A stretch of DNA of 59,573 nucleotides, from contig JANDLV010000023.1 of assembly GCA_024330185.1 (NCBI GenBank), forward strand, positions 1-59,573, given 5' to 3'. This document shows positions 32,195 through 42,088 of the stretch, one piece after another (within the stretch, counting starts at the first letter, position 1; every line of letters begins with the position of its first letter). The notes under the pieces are model-generated. The model saw only the letters and a list, made by a program, of their open reading frames with translations, had not been told where the DNA came from and ran no database searches. Origin of the DNA: Candidatus Siliceabacter maunaloa (GTDB lineage: Bacteria; Actinomycetota; Thermoleophilia; Solirubrobacterales; Solirubrobacteraceae). A program made the translations under genes and the position numbers.

Positions 32195-32286
32195 GGCTCT
32201 TCAACGAGGCGGCGACGCGATGGTGGCGCCGGAGACCGTGGGGTTCGCGGGACGGCCCACGCCACGCGAGCGCAGGTCTTGCGCCG

Positions 32287-33681
32287 CTAGGCGCCGCGCA
32301 GGCGGCGCAGCTCCTGCGCGCGGTCGCGCAGTGCGGCCTCCTGGTCGTCGGGCTCGTAGAAGCGCACGCCCTCCAGGCCCTCGGGCATGACGCCCTGCGC
32401 GGCGACGTGGCCGGGGTGGTCGTGGGGGTAGTCGTAGCCCACGCCCCGGCCGAGCTGGGCGGCGCCGGGATAGGCGCCCGAGCGCAGCGGCGCCGGCGGC
32501 GGCGCGGCGCCGTGCTCGTGCACGTGGCGCCGCGCGGCGGCGATGGCCCGGTGGGCCGCGTTGGACTTGGGAGCCAATGCCAGGTAGATCGCGGCCTGGG
32601 CCAGAGCGTGCTGGCCCTCGGGCAGGCCGACGTGCTCGACCGCGTGAGCCGCCGCGACGGCGAGCGACAGGGCCCGGGGATCGGCGTTGCCGATGTCCTC
32701 GGAGGCCAGGATGATCATGCGCCGGGCGATGAAGCGCAGGTTCTCGCCACCCTCGAGCATGACGGCCAGGTAGTACAGCGACGCGTCGGGGTCCGACGCG
32801 CGCGTGGCCTTGATCCAGGCCGAGATGAGGTCGTGGTGCTGGTCGCCGCCCTTGTCGTAGCGCAGGGCCTTTCGCTGCAGCGCCTCCTCGGCCAGCGCGA
32901 GGGTGACCGTCCCACCCGCCCGGGCACTCTCCTCGCAGGCCAGCTCGAGCGCCGCCAGCGCCGTGCGCGCGTCACCCCCGGCCCGCGTGGCCAGGAACGT
33001 GACCGCCTCGTCCTCGACGATCGTGTCCCCGCACTCCCCGCACTCCCCGCGCTCCAGCGCGCGGCGCAGCAGCGCCTCGACGTCGCCCGCGTCCAGCTCG
33101 GCCAGCTCGTAGACCTGCGCGCGAGAGAGCAGCGCACCGTTGACCTCGAAGTAGGGGTTCTTGGTCGTAGCGCCGATCAGCGTGAGCACGCCCTCCTCCA
33201 CCGCGGGCAGCAGCGCGTCCTGCTGGGCCTTGTTGAAGCGGTGGATCTCGTCGAGGAAGAGGATCGTCGCGCGCCCTGCTGCCTCGCGGCGCTCGCGGGC
33301 GGCGGCGATGATCGCCCGCACCTCGGCCCGCCCGGCCTCCACCGCGCTGAGCTCCTCGAACGCCGCGTCGGCGGTCGTCGCGACCAGGCGCGCCAGCGTG
33401 GTCTTGCCGCTGCCCGGAGGGCCGTAGAGGACCATCGAGTGCGGCCGGCCCTCCTCGATCGCACGGCGCAGCGTGCTGGGCTGCTGCGGCGTGCCCAGCA
33501 GGTGCTCCTGGCCGACGACCTCGTCCAGCGTCGCGGGGCGCATGCGCGCGGCGAGCGGCGCGGCCGGACCGCCGATATCGCCGATACCGCGGCTACCGCC
33601 GATTGCGGGCGCGCCTGTGCCAGCCACGGCGGAGCCGTCGGCATTGGTAGGTGCGTCGAACAGGCGGTCCACCCCGCCCAC
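32287..33681 (-). CDS. rarA: Replication-associated recombination protein RarA/MgsA
   Basis: This 464-residue AAA+ protein has [16 protein letters not shown], Walker [14 protein letters not shown] (87-94), Walker [17 protein letters not shown], the sensor [12 protein letters not shown] and the RarA-specific C-terminal lid and tetramerisation region ([33 protein letters not shown]). It acts at stalled replication forks. The N-terminus is extended: residues 11-23 ([13 protein letters not shown]) come from an inserted 38-bp palindromic element. The GTG start lies only 14 bp from the divergent M20 gene. Confidence 0.93.
   Translation of the reverse strand: MGGVDRLFDAPTNADGSAVAGTGAPAIGGSRGIGDIGGPAAPLAARMRPATLDEVVGQEHLLGTPQQPSTLRRAIEEGRPHSMVLYGPPGSGKTTLARLVATTADAAFEELSAVEAGRAEVRAIIAAARERREAAGRATILFLDEIHRFNKAQQDALLPAVEEGVLTLIGATTKNPYFEVNGALLSRAQVYELAELDAGDVEALLRRALERGECGECGDTIVEDEAVTFLATRAGGDARTALAALELACEESARAGGTVTLALAEEALQRKALRYDKGGDQHHDLISAWIKATRASDPDASLYYLAVMLEGGENLRFIARRMIILASEDIGNADPRALSLAVAAAHAVEHVGLPEGQHALAQAAIYLALAPKSNAAHRAIAAARRHVHEHGAAPPPAPLRSGAYPGAAQLGRGVGYDYPHDHPGHVAAQGVMPEGLEGVRFYEPDDQEAALRDRAQELRRLRGA
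33614..33651 (-). repeat. 38-bp in-frame palindromic element in rarA
   Basis: Starts CCTGTGCCAGCC and ends TTGGTAGG on the plus strand, with hairpin ACGGC-GGA-GCCGT in the middle. It is identical over 38 bp to 33900-33937 in reverse orientation, and is read on the minus strand as [13 protein letters not shown]. Confidence 0.8.
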
Positions 33682-33683
33682 GG

Positions 33684-33689
33684 TACCTT
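33684..33689 (+). promoter_or_regulatory. -10 box of the M20 hydrolase gene
   Basis: TACCTT lies six bases before ATG 33696, giving a leaderless message. The rarA start is at 33681, so both genes share a 14-bp gap and any -35 box lies inside rarA. Confidence 0.4.
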
Positions 33690-33695
33690 CCCCGG

Positions 33696-35042
33696 ATGGG
33701 AGATCCCTTGGAGCAGGAGGCCGTCGAGCTTCTCCAGCGCCTCATCCGCTTCGACACCGTCAACCCGCCCGGCGCCGAACGGGCCGCGCAGGAGCTGCTG
33801 GGCGGGCTCCTGGAGGACGCGGGCTTCGAGGTCACGCTGGTGGGGCGCACGCAGGAGCGCCCCAACCTGGTCGCGCGGCTGCGCGGGCCCGCTCCGGCGC
33901 CTACCAATGCCGACGGCTCCGCCGTGGCTGGCACAGGAGGGCCCACCCTGTGCCTGCTCTCCCACGTCGACACGGTCCTGGCCGACCCTGCCGCGTGGTC
34001 GCGCGACCCGTGGTCGGGCGACCTGCACGACGGCTTCGTCTGGGGCCGCGGAGCGCTGGACATGAAGTCCCAGACGGCGGCCGAGGTCGCCGCAGCGCTG
34101 GGCCTGGCCCGCGAGGGATGGCGCCCCGCGCGGGGCGAGCTGCTGGTCGTCGTGGTCGTCGACGAGGAGACCGGCGGCGGCGAGGGCGCGAAGTGGCTGT
34201 GCGAGCACCACCCCGATCTGGTCCGCTGCGACCTGCTGCTCAACGAGGGAGCAGGCACGGTCATCCCCCACGACGGCGGGCGCGTCTACGGCGTGTGCGT
34301 GGCCGAGAAGGGCGTCTTCCGCTTCCGCCTGACCACCGACGGCGTCGCCGGCCACGCCTCGATCCCGAAGATCGGCGACAACGCGCTGCTGCGCATGGCC
34401 CCGCTGCTGCAGCGCATGGCCGACGACCAGCCCGGCTTCGACCTCACCGAGGGGCCGAGGGCCATGCTCGAGGGCCTGGGCCTCCCCGTCGGCGACGACG
34501 GAACGCGGGCTCTGAGCACGCTGCGCGAGCACGATCCGATCCTGGCCATGCTCGTCGAGCCGATGCTCGGCGTCACCCTGGCGCCCACGCGGATCACCGC
34601 GTCGGAGAAGATCAACGTCATTCCGTCGCGCGCCGAGGTGGAGGTCGACTGCCGCGTCCCGCCCGGGATGGAGGCCGACCGTGTCCGCGAGCGCATCGCG
34701 GAGGTGCTCGGCGACGAGGGCTATGGCCTCGAGTTCTTCGAGCAGGTCGTGGGCAACGGCTCACCGGTGGAGTCGGTGCTCATGGCCGCCATCCGCGACT
34801 GGGTGGGCGAGCAGGACTCGGGCGCCACGATCGTGCCGACCATCCTCCCGGGCTTCACGGATTCGCGCACCTTTCGCGCCGCCTTCCCCGGCTGCGTGGC
34901 CTACGGCTTCATGCCCCACCGCCACATGACCCTCTACGAGGCAGCCCCGCTCATCCACGGCGCCGACGAGCGCATCGACGCGCGCGACGTGGGCTTCGCG
35001 GCCGGCTTCTTCCGCGACGTGACCAGGAGGCTCCTCTCATGA
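33696..35042 (+). CDS. M20 family metallo-hydrolase (peptidase/deacylase)
   Basis: This 448-residue protein has LLSHVDTVL (metal His90 and Asp92), GFVWGRGALDMKSQTAAE (Asp122, bridging), VVVVDEETGGGEGAKWL (catalytic Glu-Glu), ASEKINVIPSRAEVEVDCR of the lid domain and a C-terminal His in MPHRHM. It is a two-zinc exopeptidase or amidohydrolase of the DapE/ArgE type. Residues 69-81 are [13 protein letters not shown], the in-frame repeat also found in rarA, placed just before the first metal ligand. Downstream ATGA overlap with the DUF1385 gene. Confidence 0.88.
   Translation: MGDPLEQEAVELLQRLIRFDTVNPPGAERAAQELLGGLLEDAGFEVTLVGRTQERPNLVARLRGPAPAPTNADGSAVAGTGGPTLCLLSHVDTVLADPAAWSRDPWSGDLHDGFVWGRGALDMKSQTAAEVAAALGLAREGWRPARGELLVVVVVDEETGGGEGAKWLCEHHPDLVRCDLLLNEGAGTVIPHDGGRVYGVCVAEKGVFRFRLTTDGVAGHASIPKIGDNALLRMAPLLQRMADDQPGFDLTEGPRAMLEGLGLPVGDDGTRALSTLREHDPILAMLVEPMLGVTLAPTRITASEKINVIPSRAEVEVDCRVPPGMEADRVRERIAEVLGDEGYGLEFFEQVVGNGSPVESVLMAAIRDWVGEQDSGATIVPTILPGFTDSRTFRAAFPGCVAYGFMPHRHMTLYEAAPLIHGADERIDARDVGFAAGFFRDVTRRLLS
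33900..33937 (+). repeat. 38-bp in-frame palindromic element in the M20 hydrolase gene
   Basis: This is the exact reverse complement of 33614-33651, 248 bp away, and is read in the same frame to give the same 13 residues. The two copies bracket the N-terminal codons and the shared promoter of the divergent genes. Confidence 0.8.
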
Positions 35043-35845
35043 CAGCATCGACCCCCGAAGGCAAGCTGCGCCTCGGCGGCATGGCCCTGCGCAACGGCCT
35101 GCTCGTCCACGGCCCCACCCGCTGGGCCGTGGCCTGCCGGCGCGGCGATGGGACCATCGGGGTCGCCTCCGGGCGCAAGCCGAAGGTGCCAGGCGTCGAG
35201 AAGGTGCCCGGCCTGCGCGGGATCGCCCGCCTGGGGGAGGCCATGGCCGTGATCCCGCTGGCCAAGCGCGCGCTGCCCCAGGCCCGCCTGCCCTTCGCCG
35301 ACGCCCGGGTGGTGGGCGCCGTGGCCGCCACCAGCCTCGGCGTGCGCGCGCTGCGCGCCGGCGGGCGCGGCGGACGGCTGGGCACCGAGGTCGGCTCCGC
35401 AGTGGTCTCCCTGGCGCCGAGCCTGATCGCCCTGCGCGGCGGCGACCTGGCCGCCTATCACGGCGTCGAGCACAAGGCCATCGCGGCCTACGAGCGCGAC
35501 GAGGCCGACGCCGCGGACGCGGCCAAGGAGCATGACCGCTGCGGCTCCCACCTGATGGCCCCGCTGCTGACCCTCAACGTCGCGGGCGCCGCGCTGCTCA
35601 GCCGGGTCGTGGAGAAGCCTGGCCCGGCGCACCAGGCGCTGCTGGCCCTGGGCTCCATGGGCGCGGCGGTCGAGGTCTTCGCCTGGGCCGAGCGCAACCC
35701 GGACAGCAGCGTGACCCATGCGCTGCGAGTGCCCGGCCACGAGCTCCAGCGGGTTCTGGGCACGCGCGAGCCCACCGAGGCCCAGCTCGAGGTCGGCCGC
35801 GCGGCCCTGGCCGAGATCCTGCGCGTCGAGGGCGAGCCGGCCTGA
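35039..35845 (+). CDS. DUF1385 family membrane protein
   Basis: This 268-residue protein starts at ATG 35039, overlapping the previous stop. It has the family motifs GGMALRNGLLVHGPTRWAVA (usually GGQAVMEGVMMR), AYHGVEHKAIAAYE and HDRCGSHLMAPLL, and Ala/Leu-rich helices around 110-140 and 190-220 that could be membrane segments. YqhQ-like function is not established; a metal or Fe-S role has been proposed for the Cys/His motifs. It is cotranscribed with the M20 hydrolase and NAPRT genes. Confidence 0.8.
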   Translation: MTASTPEGKLRLGGMALRNGLLVHGPTRWAVACRRGDGTIGVASGRKPKVPGVEKVPGLRGIARLGEAMAVIPLAKRALPQARLPFADARVVGAVAATSLGVRALRAGGRGGRLGTEVGSAVVSLAPSLIALRGGDLAAYHGVEHKAIAAYERDEADAADAAKEHDRCGSHLMAPLLTLNVAGAALLSRVVEKPGPAHQALLALGSMGAAVEVFAWAERNPDSSVTHALRVPGHELQRVLGTREPTEAQLEVGRAALAEILRVEGEPA

Positions 35846-36930
35846 GCCCCCGTGAGCGCCTGGACCCGGCGGTCTTCCGCCTGCCCGTCGAGCGCCTGCG
35901 CGACGGCTACTACTCCGACGCCTACTTCGTCTTCACCAAGGAGCTCCTGGAGGCCGAGGGGCACCGCCCGCGCGTGCTCATGCAGGTCTTCCAGAAGCAG
36001 GCCGCGGCGCTGGGCGGGATCGACGAGGCCATCGCGATCCTCAGGCTCTGCGCTGGGGAGCGGGGACGCGGTGGCGCCTGGACACCGGGGTGGGAGCAGC
36101 TCGAGGTCCACGCCCTGCACGAGGGCGACGAGATCGCACCGCGTGAGCCGGTCATGACCATCACGGGCGACTACGCGCTGTTCGCCCACCTGGAGACGGT
36201 GTACCTGGGCACGCTCGCGCGGCGCACCCTGGTCATGCGCAACGTGCGCGAGGTCGTCCAGGCCGCCGCGGGGAAGCAGATCCTCTACTTCCCCGCGCGC
36301 CACGACCACTGGCTCGTGCAGACCGGCGACGGCTGGGCCGCCCACGTGGCCGGCGCCATCGGGGTCTCCACCGACGCCCAGGCCTCCTGGTGGGGGGGCG
36401 TGGGCGTGGGCACCGTGCCCCACGGGCTCATTGCCGCCTACGGGGGCGACACCGTGCGCGCGGCGACCGCGTTCGCCGACCGCTTCGCGGACCGGATGAA
36501 CGTCACCGTGCTGGTCGACTTCGACAACAACTCGGTGGGCACCTCGCTCGCCGTGGCCGACGCGCTGGGCGACCGCCTGTGGGGCGTGCGCCTGGACACC
36601 AGCGAGACGCTCGTGGACCGCGCCCTGCTGGACGAGATGGGCGACCTGCGCCCCACGGGGGTCAACCTACGCCTGGTCGAGAAGGTGCGCGACGCGCTGG
36701 ACGCCGCGGGCCACAAGCGCGTGAAGGTGGTGGCCAGCGGAGGCTTCGATGCCGCGCGCATCCGGGAGTTCGAGGCCGCCCGTGCGCCCGTCGACGTCTA
36801 CGGGGTCGGCTCCTCGCTCATCCGGGGGCGCAACGACTTCACCGCGGACGTGGTGGTGGTCGACGGTCAGCCGTGCGCCAAGGTCGGGCGCCGCCACGTC
36901 GCCAACCCGCGCCTCGAGCGGGTCGACTAG
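35842..36930 (+). CDS. Nicotinate phosphoribosyltransferase
   Basis: The recognisable protein begins upstream of the first ATG/GTG: RLDPAVFRLPVERLRDGYYS then DAYFVFTKELLEAEG is the typical N-terminus of this family. No ATG, GTG or TTG is in frame there; CTG 35842, overlapping the preceding stop with GAGGGCGAG upstream, is the likely start (362 residues). Further motifs are ETVYLGTLARRT, FPARHDHWLVQTGDG, VLVDFDNNSVG, VRLDTSET and KVVASGGFDAARI, which form the phosphoribosyl-binding barrel. It makes nicotinate mononucleotide for NAD salvage. Confidence 0.85.
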   Translation: MSPRERLDPAVFRLPVERLRDGYYSDAYFVFTKELLEAEGHRPRVLMQVFQKQAAALGGIDEAIAILRLCAGERGRGGAWTPGWEQLEVHALHEGDEIAPREPVMTITGDYALFAHLETVYLGTLARRTLVMRNVREVVQAAAGKQILYFPARHDHWLVQTGDGWAAHVAGAIGVSTDAQASWWGGVGVGTVPHGLIAAYGGDTVRAATAFADRFADRMNVTVLVDFDNNSVGTSLAVADALGDRLWGVRLDTSETLVDRALLDEMGDLRPTGVNLRLVEKVRDALDAAGHKRVKVVASGGFDAARIREFEAARAPVDVYGVGSSLIRGRNDFTADVVVVDGQPCAKVGRRHVANPRLERVD

Positions 36931-36967
36931 CTTGGCCCGCGGGGGCCCGGGTACGCTTCCTCACCGG

Positions 36968-39256
36968 GTGCACATCCGGGCGGCATCGCGCGTGGAGACG
37001 CTGGTCGAGCACCTCATCGGCGCCGAGCGCCATGCGCTGGGAGCCTCGGCGGCGCGCGTGGCCATCGTGCTGGCCGCCGTCTCGCGGGCGCTGGCCACGG
37101 TGCTGGTGGGCGTGCTGGCGGCGTCGGACGGCCCCGCGCTGGTCTGGGCCCTCGCCCTGGCCGGCCTGGCCTCCGTCGCCCTCAGCGTCCCGTGGCAGTG
37201 GCGCGACGCGGGCCGCTCGCGGACGGCGGTGCTCGCGCCCCTGGGCGTGGAGATGGCACTGGTCGGCGCCGCCGCCGCGCTGTCGGGCGCCAGCGAGTCC
37301 CCCGTGCTGCTGGTCGTGCTCGTAGTGCTCATCGGCGGCGCGCTGCTGCTGCGCCCGGCGGAGATCGCTGTGCTGGGCGCCGCGGCAGTGGGCGGGATGG
37401 CGCTCCTGGGAGTGCGCGACGCGGCCCTGGCCGTATGGGCGGTGGAGATCGGCTGGGCGACCGCGGTGGGCGCCGCGTTCGCCGCCCAGCGCGGGGCGCT
37501 GCTGGCCCGGATGACGCGGCTGGACCGCCAGCGCGAGGCCGTGCTCCTGACGCTGCGCCGTCCCGCTCGGGTGGAACGCGGGCGCGTCGGAGCGGCGCTG
37601 CGCGAGACCGTGCTCGACCCGGTCTCCGCCACCCTGGCGGGTACGGCCACGGCCTCGACCGAGGCGCTGCGCGTCTACGCCGAGGACCTGCGCCGCGCGG
37701 GCGCGTCCATGCGTGCCGTGGTGGCCGACCTGCACTCTCCCTCCGGCGGTCCGGCGGGCCTCGAGCATGCCCTGCGTCGCCTGGGGGCGCGCCGGGCCCC
37801 CGGGGCCCGCGTGATCGTCGAGATCGTGGCCAGTCCGCCGGAGGCCGTCGTCGAGCGCCTCGTCAGCATCGCGCGCGACGTACTCGACCTCGTGGTCGGT
37901 CCCGCCTCACGCGAGGTGCGCGTGGCGGTCGACGCCGGGGAGGACACGGTGGCCCTGGAGGTCGAGGCCCACCCGCCTTCCGACCCCCCGGCGCCGCGTC
38001 TGCGCGCGGCGGCCCGCGACCGGTTGGGGCTCCTGGGCGCCGAGCTGCTGGACGTCTCCAGGGGCGCCGTGCGGGCGCGCGTGGCGCTGGCCGAGGGGCC
38101 GCTGGGCGTCGACCCGCGCTTCCCCGGTCGCGACGAGCCCCTGGCGGTGCGCACGCTGAGCGTCGCCCGGCTGGGGGCGGTCCTGGTCGTGCTGGCCAAC
38201 GGCGCCATCGTCGGCGGCACCGAGCCGGGCTTCTGGCTGGCCGCGGGTGCCATGGCTCTGGCCGCCCCGGTGATGGTCTACGTGCTCGAGACGCGCCGCT
38301 TCGGCCTGCGCCGCTTCGGCGCGCTGATCGCCGCCGACCAGCTCCTCTATCTCGCGGCCTTCGCGCTGGCCGGCGATGCACAGGCCGCCGCCCTGCCGCT
38401 GCTGCTCGCGGTGCCGCTCTGCTACGCGCTGCTGCTCGGCCCAGGGCCGACAGCGGTGGGCGCCGCCCTGGTCGTCGCCGGGCTGACGGTGGTCGGCGAC
38501 CCGCCGGCCGGCTTCTGGCTGACCTACGCGTGGGCCACGGCCGTGGCGCTGCTCATGGCCTGGGGCACCGCGCTGGCCAGCCGCCTGCTGGCGGGCCTGG
38601 CCGAGCGGCGCCGCGCGCTGCAGGGGCGGATGCTGGCCGAGGAGGAGGCCGCGCGCCGACGGCTGGCCGGCGACCTGCACGACGACGCCCTGCAACTGCT
38701 GCTCGCCGCGCGCCAGGACCTGGCCGAGGCCGTCGACGGGGTTGCCGGCGCCCGCGAGCGCGCCCGGCGGACCCTGGCCCTCGCCGGCACCACCCTCCTG
38801 CGCACGCTCGGGGAGCTGGAGGAGCGCGAGGGCCAGGCGGCGGCCACGGGCGGGCTGCGCGGTGCGCTGGAGCGGGCCATCGCCGGCCCCCCCGGGCGTG
38901 AGGGGCCCGAGGTGGTCCTCGCCGTGGACGAGGCGGCCGGCGGACAGCACGACGGCCTGGTCGTCCGCCTCGTGCGCGAGCTGGTGATCAACGCCCGCAT
39001 GCATGCGGAGGCCACCGCGGTGCGCGTGGATGTGCGCAGCCAAGACGGGCATCTGCTCGTCGACGTGGCCGACGACGGGGTCGGCTGGAACCGGCCGCGG
39101 CTGGAGGACGCCGTCGAGCGCGGGCATATCGGCCTGGCCTCGGCCACCGAGCGCGTGCTCCTGGCCGGAGGCCGGCTGGAGCTTCATGAGGTCGAGGGCG
39201 GCGGCGCCCGCATCCTGACCGTGCTGCCCCCGGCCGGTCAAGGGGCCGGCGGCTGA
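36968..39256 (+). CDS. Two-module membrane histidine kinase (NarL/DegS type)
   Basis: This protein of about 762 residues contains two similar halves. Half one has five or six membrane helices (about 20-180), then a helical and beta region (190-380) resembling a degenerate DHp plus ATPase domain with no phospho-His or N-box. Half two has another five helices (about 395-545), then AEEEAARRRLAGDLHDDALQ with the HisKA_3 phospho-His, ELVINARMHAEATAVRVDV (N-box), VADDGVGW and HIGLASATERVLLAGG. It should autophosphorylate and signal to a NarL-type regulator encoded elsewhere. GTG 36992 is an alternative start. It is followed by an FtsH-like gene. Confidence 0.78.
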   Translation: MHIRAASRVETLVEHLIGAERHALGASAARVAIVLAAVSRALATVLVGVLAASDGPALVWALALAGLASVALSVPWQWRDAGRSRTAVLAPLGVEMALVGAAAALSGASESPVLLVVLVVLIGGALLLRPAEIAVLGAAAVGGMALLGVRDAALAVWAVEIGWATAVGAAFAAQRGALLARMTRLDRQREAVLLTLRRPARVERGRVGAALRETVLDPVSATLAGTATASTEALRVYAEDLRRAGASMRAVVADLHSPSGGPAGLEHALRRLGARRAPGARVIVEIVASPPEAVVERLVSIARDVLDLVVGPASREVRVAVDAGEDTVALEVEAHPPSDPPAPRLRAAARDRLGLLGAELLDVSRGAVRARVALAEGPLGVDPRFPGRDEPLAVRTLSVARLGAVLVVLANGAIVGGTEPGFWLAAGAMALAAPVMVYVLETRRFGLRRFGALIAADQLLYLAAFALAGDAQAAALPLLLAVPLCYALLLGPGPTAVGAALVVAGLTVVGDPPAGFWLTYAWATAVALLMAWGTALASRLLAGLAERRRALQGRMLAEEEAARRRLAGDLHDDALQLLLAARQDLAEAVDGVAGARERARRTLALAGTTLLRTLGELEEREGQAAATGGLRGALERAIAGPPGREGPEVVLAVDEAAGGQHDGLVVRLVRELVINARMHAEATAVRVDVRSQDGHLLVDVADDGVGWNRPRLEDAVERGHIGLASATERVLLAGGRLELHEVEGGGARILTVLPPAGQGAGG

Positions 39257-39272
39257 TGTCGATGTCACTCTC

Positions 39273-40787
<1,515 letters not shown>

Positions 40788-40841
40788 CGGGTGCGCGTTC
40801 CGCTCGGGCGCTTGTGCCCGCGGCGCCCGGGGATGGCCAGC

Positions 40842-41405
40842 TCAGCCCGCGGCGGCCAATACGTCGGTGACGCGGACGCCCTGCGCAAGCGCCGCGGCGG
40901 TGAGCTCGTCCGCGCCGCTCAGCCGCTCGACGGTGGCGTAGCCCTTCGGGCCCGGGTCGCGGTGGGTCCAGGCCTCCCGGCCGTCGACGTCGATCACCCA
41001 GTAGTCGACCACGCCCGCGGCGGCGTAGAGGGGCGGCTTCTCGCGCAGGTCGCGCCGGTGCGAGGAGACGCAGACCTCGATGACCAGGGCGGCGGTGCCT
41101 GGGTGGTACGGCCGAAGGGCGTCACGCTCGAACATGAGGACGTCGGGCTCGGGCTCGGAGTCGGTCAGCGTTAGCGCGCTCTGTGTTCGCACCTGATAGC
41201 GAGTCAGGTCGGCCCGGGCGCCGAGCCACTCATCCAGCCACGCGATGACGTTCTCATGGGCGGCGGTGTTTGGGCTCATGGCGACGATCAGTCCTCCGAT
41301 CAGCTCGACCCGGGCGTCGGCGTCAAACCCGCCGGACTCGATCATCTGGTGGTATTGATCCAGCGTCATGCGGTAGACATCGGCAAGAGGCACCTGCACG
41401 GCCAT
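40842..41405 (-). CDS. Uma2 family (DUF820) PD-(D/E)xK nuclease-like protein, copy 1
   Basis: This 187-residue protein has the family features YRMTLDQYHQMIESGGFDA, VELIGGLIVAMSPNTAAHE, SEPEPDVLMF (catalytic Asp), ALVIEVCVSSHRRDLREKPP (Glu-x-x, then Arg/Lys) and VVDYWVIDVDGRE. The fold is that of restriction endonucleases, but physiological roles are unknown. The start is supported by TACGAT seven bases upstream on the minus strand. It is a paralogue of the next gene. Confidence 0.85.
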   Translation of the reverse strand: MAVQVPLADVYRMTLDQYHQMIESGGFDADARVELIGGLIVAMSPNTAAHENVIAWLDEWLGARADLTRYQVRTQSALTLTDSEPEPDVLMFERDALRPYHPGTAALVIEVCVSSHRRDLREKPPLYAAAGVVDYWVIDVDGREAWTHRDPGPKGYATVERLSGADELTAAALAQGVRVTDVLAAAG

Positions 41406-41412
41406 GGAAGGG

Positions 41413-41418
41413 ATCGTA
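41413..41418 (-). promoter_or_regulatory. -10 box of Uma2 copy 1
   Basis: Minus-strand TACGAT ends seven bases before the ATG at 41405. The second Uma2 gene has the same hexamer at the same distance. Confidence 0.45.
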
Positions 41419-41479
41419 CCCGCGGGTCGAGTAGCCTCCCCCGACGGCGGCGCGCCGTAGCGCTCAGCCCAGGTCGCGC

Positions 41480-42046
41480 TCAGCCCAGGTCGCGCAGGAC
41501 GTCGGCGACAGGGAGGTTCTGCTGCGGCAGCGCGCGAGCGGTGAGGACGTCGACCTCGCGTACGGTGGCGTAGCCGCCCGGTCCGGGGTCGGTGTAGTGC
41601 ACCGCGCAGCGGCCGTCCACGTCGACGACCCAATAGTCGGGTACGTCGGCGGCCGCGTAGAGGATCGGCTTCTCGCGCAGGTCGCGGCGGTGCGAGGAGA
41701 CGCAGACCTCGATGACGAGGGCCGCGGTGGCCGGGTGGTAGGGGCGGAACCCCTGGCGCTCGACCAGCAGGAGGTCCGGCTCGGGCTCGGAGTCGATGAT
41801 GGTCAGCGCGCTCTGATTGCGCACTTCGTATCGAACGCGGTCCGCGTGCGTGTGCAGCCACTCAGACAGCCACATCAACACGTACTCGTGCGCCGGCGTC
41901 TTGGCGCTCATGGCGACGATCAGGCCTCCGATCAGCTCGACGCGGGCTTCCTCCAGGGCGCCGGACTTGACCAGCTGGTGATACTCGTCCAGCGCCATCC
42001 GGTAGAGATCCTCGGTACGAACCTGCACGGGAACCTGCACAGCCAT
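41480..42046 (-). CDS. Uma2 family (DUF820) PD-(D/E)xK nuclease-like protein, copy 2
   Basis: This 188-residue protein is clearly paralogous to the gene at 40842-41405 along its length (LYRMALDEYHQLVKSGALEE, VELIGGLIVAMSAKTPAHEY, SEPEPDLLLVERQGFRPYHP, LVIEVCVSSHRRDLREKPIL). The active-site Asp, Glu and Lys/Arg positions are kept in both. A 16-bp tandem duplication (GCGCTCAGCCCAGGTC) lies at its stop codon. Tandem Uma2 copies are common in actinobacteria; the product probably remains cytoplasmic. It is divergent from the methyltransferase gene. Confidence 0.85.
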   Translation of the reverse strand: MAVQVPVQVRTEDLYRMALDEYHQLVKSGALEEARVELIGGLIVAMSAKTPAHEYVLMWLSEWLHTHADRVRYEVRNQSALTIIDSEPEPDLLLVERQGFRPYHPATAALVIEVCVSSHRRDLREKPILYAAADVPDYWVVDVDGRCAVHYTDPGPGGYATVREVDVLTARALPQQNLPVADVLRDLG

Positions 42047-42053
42047 GGCGGGA

Positions 42054-42081
42054 ATCGTACCCCGTCCCCGATGAGTAGGGT
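42054..42081. promoter_or_regulatory. Divergent leaderless promoters (Uma2 copy 2 and methyltransferase)
   Basis: Minus-strand TACGAT (42054-42059) is seven bases before the ATG at 42046. Plus-strand TAGGGT (42076-42081) is seven bases before ATG 42089. Confidence 0.5.
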
Positions 42082-42088
42082 CGAGGCC

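Noticed and set aside
33651-33695. Longer M20 N-terminus starting at 33651.
   Set aside because: It would read through the rarA start region in the opposite strand; ATG 33696 has a TACCTT box six bases upstream.
35974-36930. NAPRT starting at GTG 35974.
   Set aside because: It would remove conserved residues (LRDGYYSDAYF) that are clearly encoded upstream in the same frame.
40842-42046. The Uma2 pair as parts of an insertion sequence.
   Set aside because: No terminal inverted repeats or target duplications are visible; each copy has its own promoter, and Uma2 tandem duplication is common.
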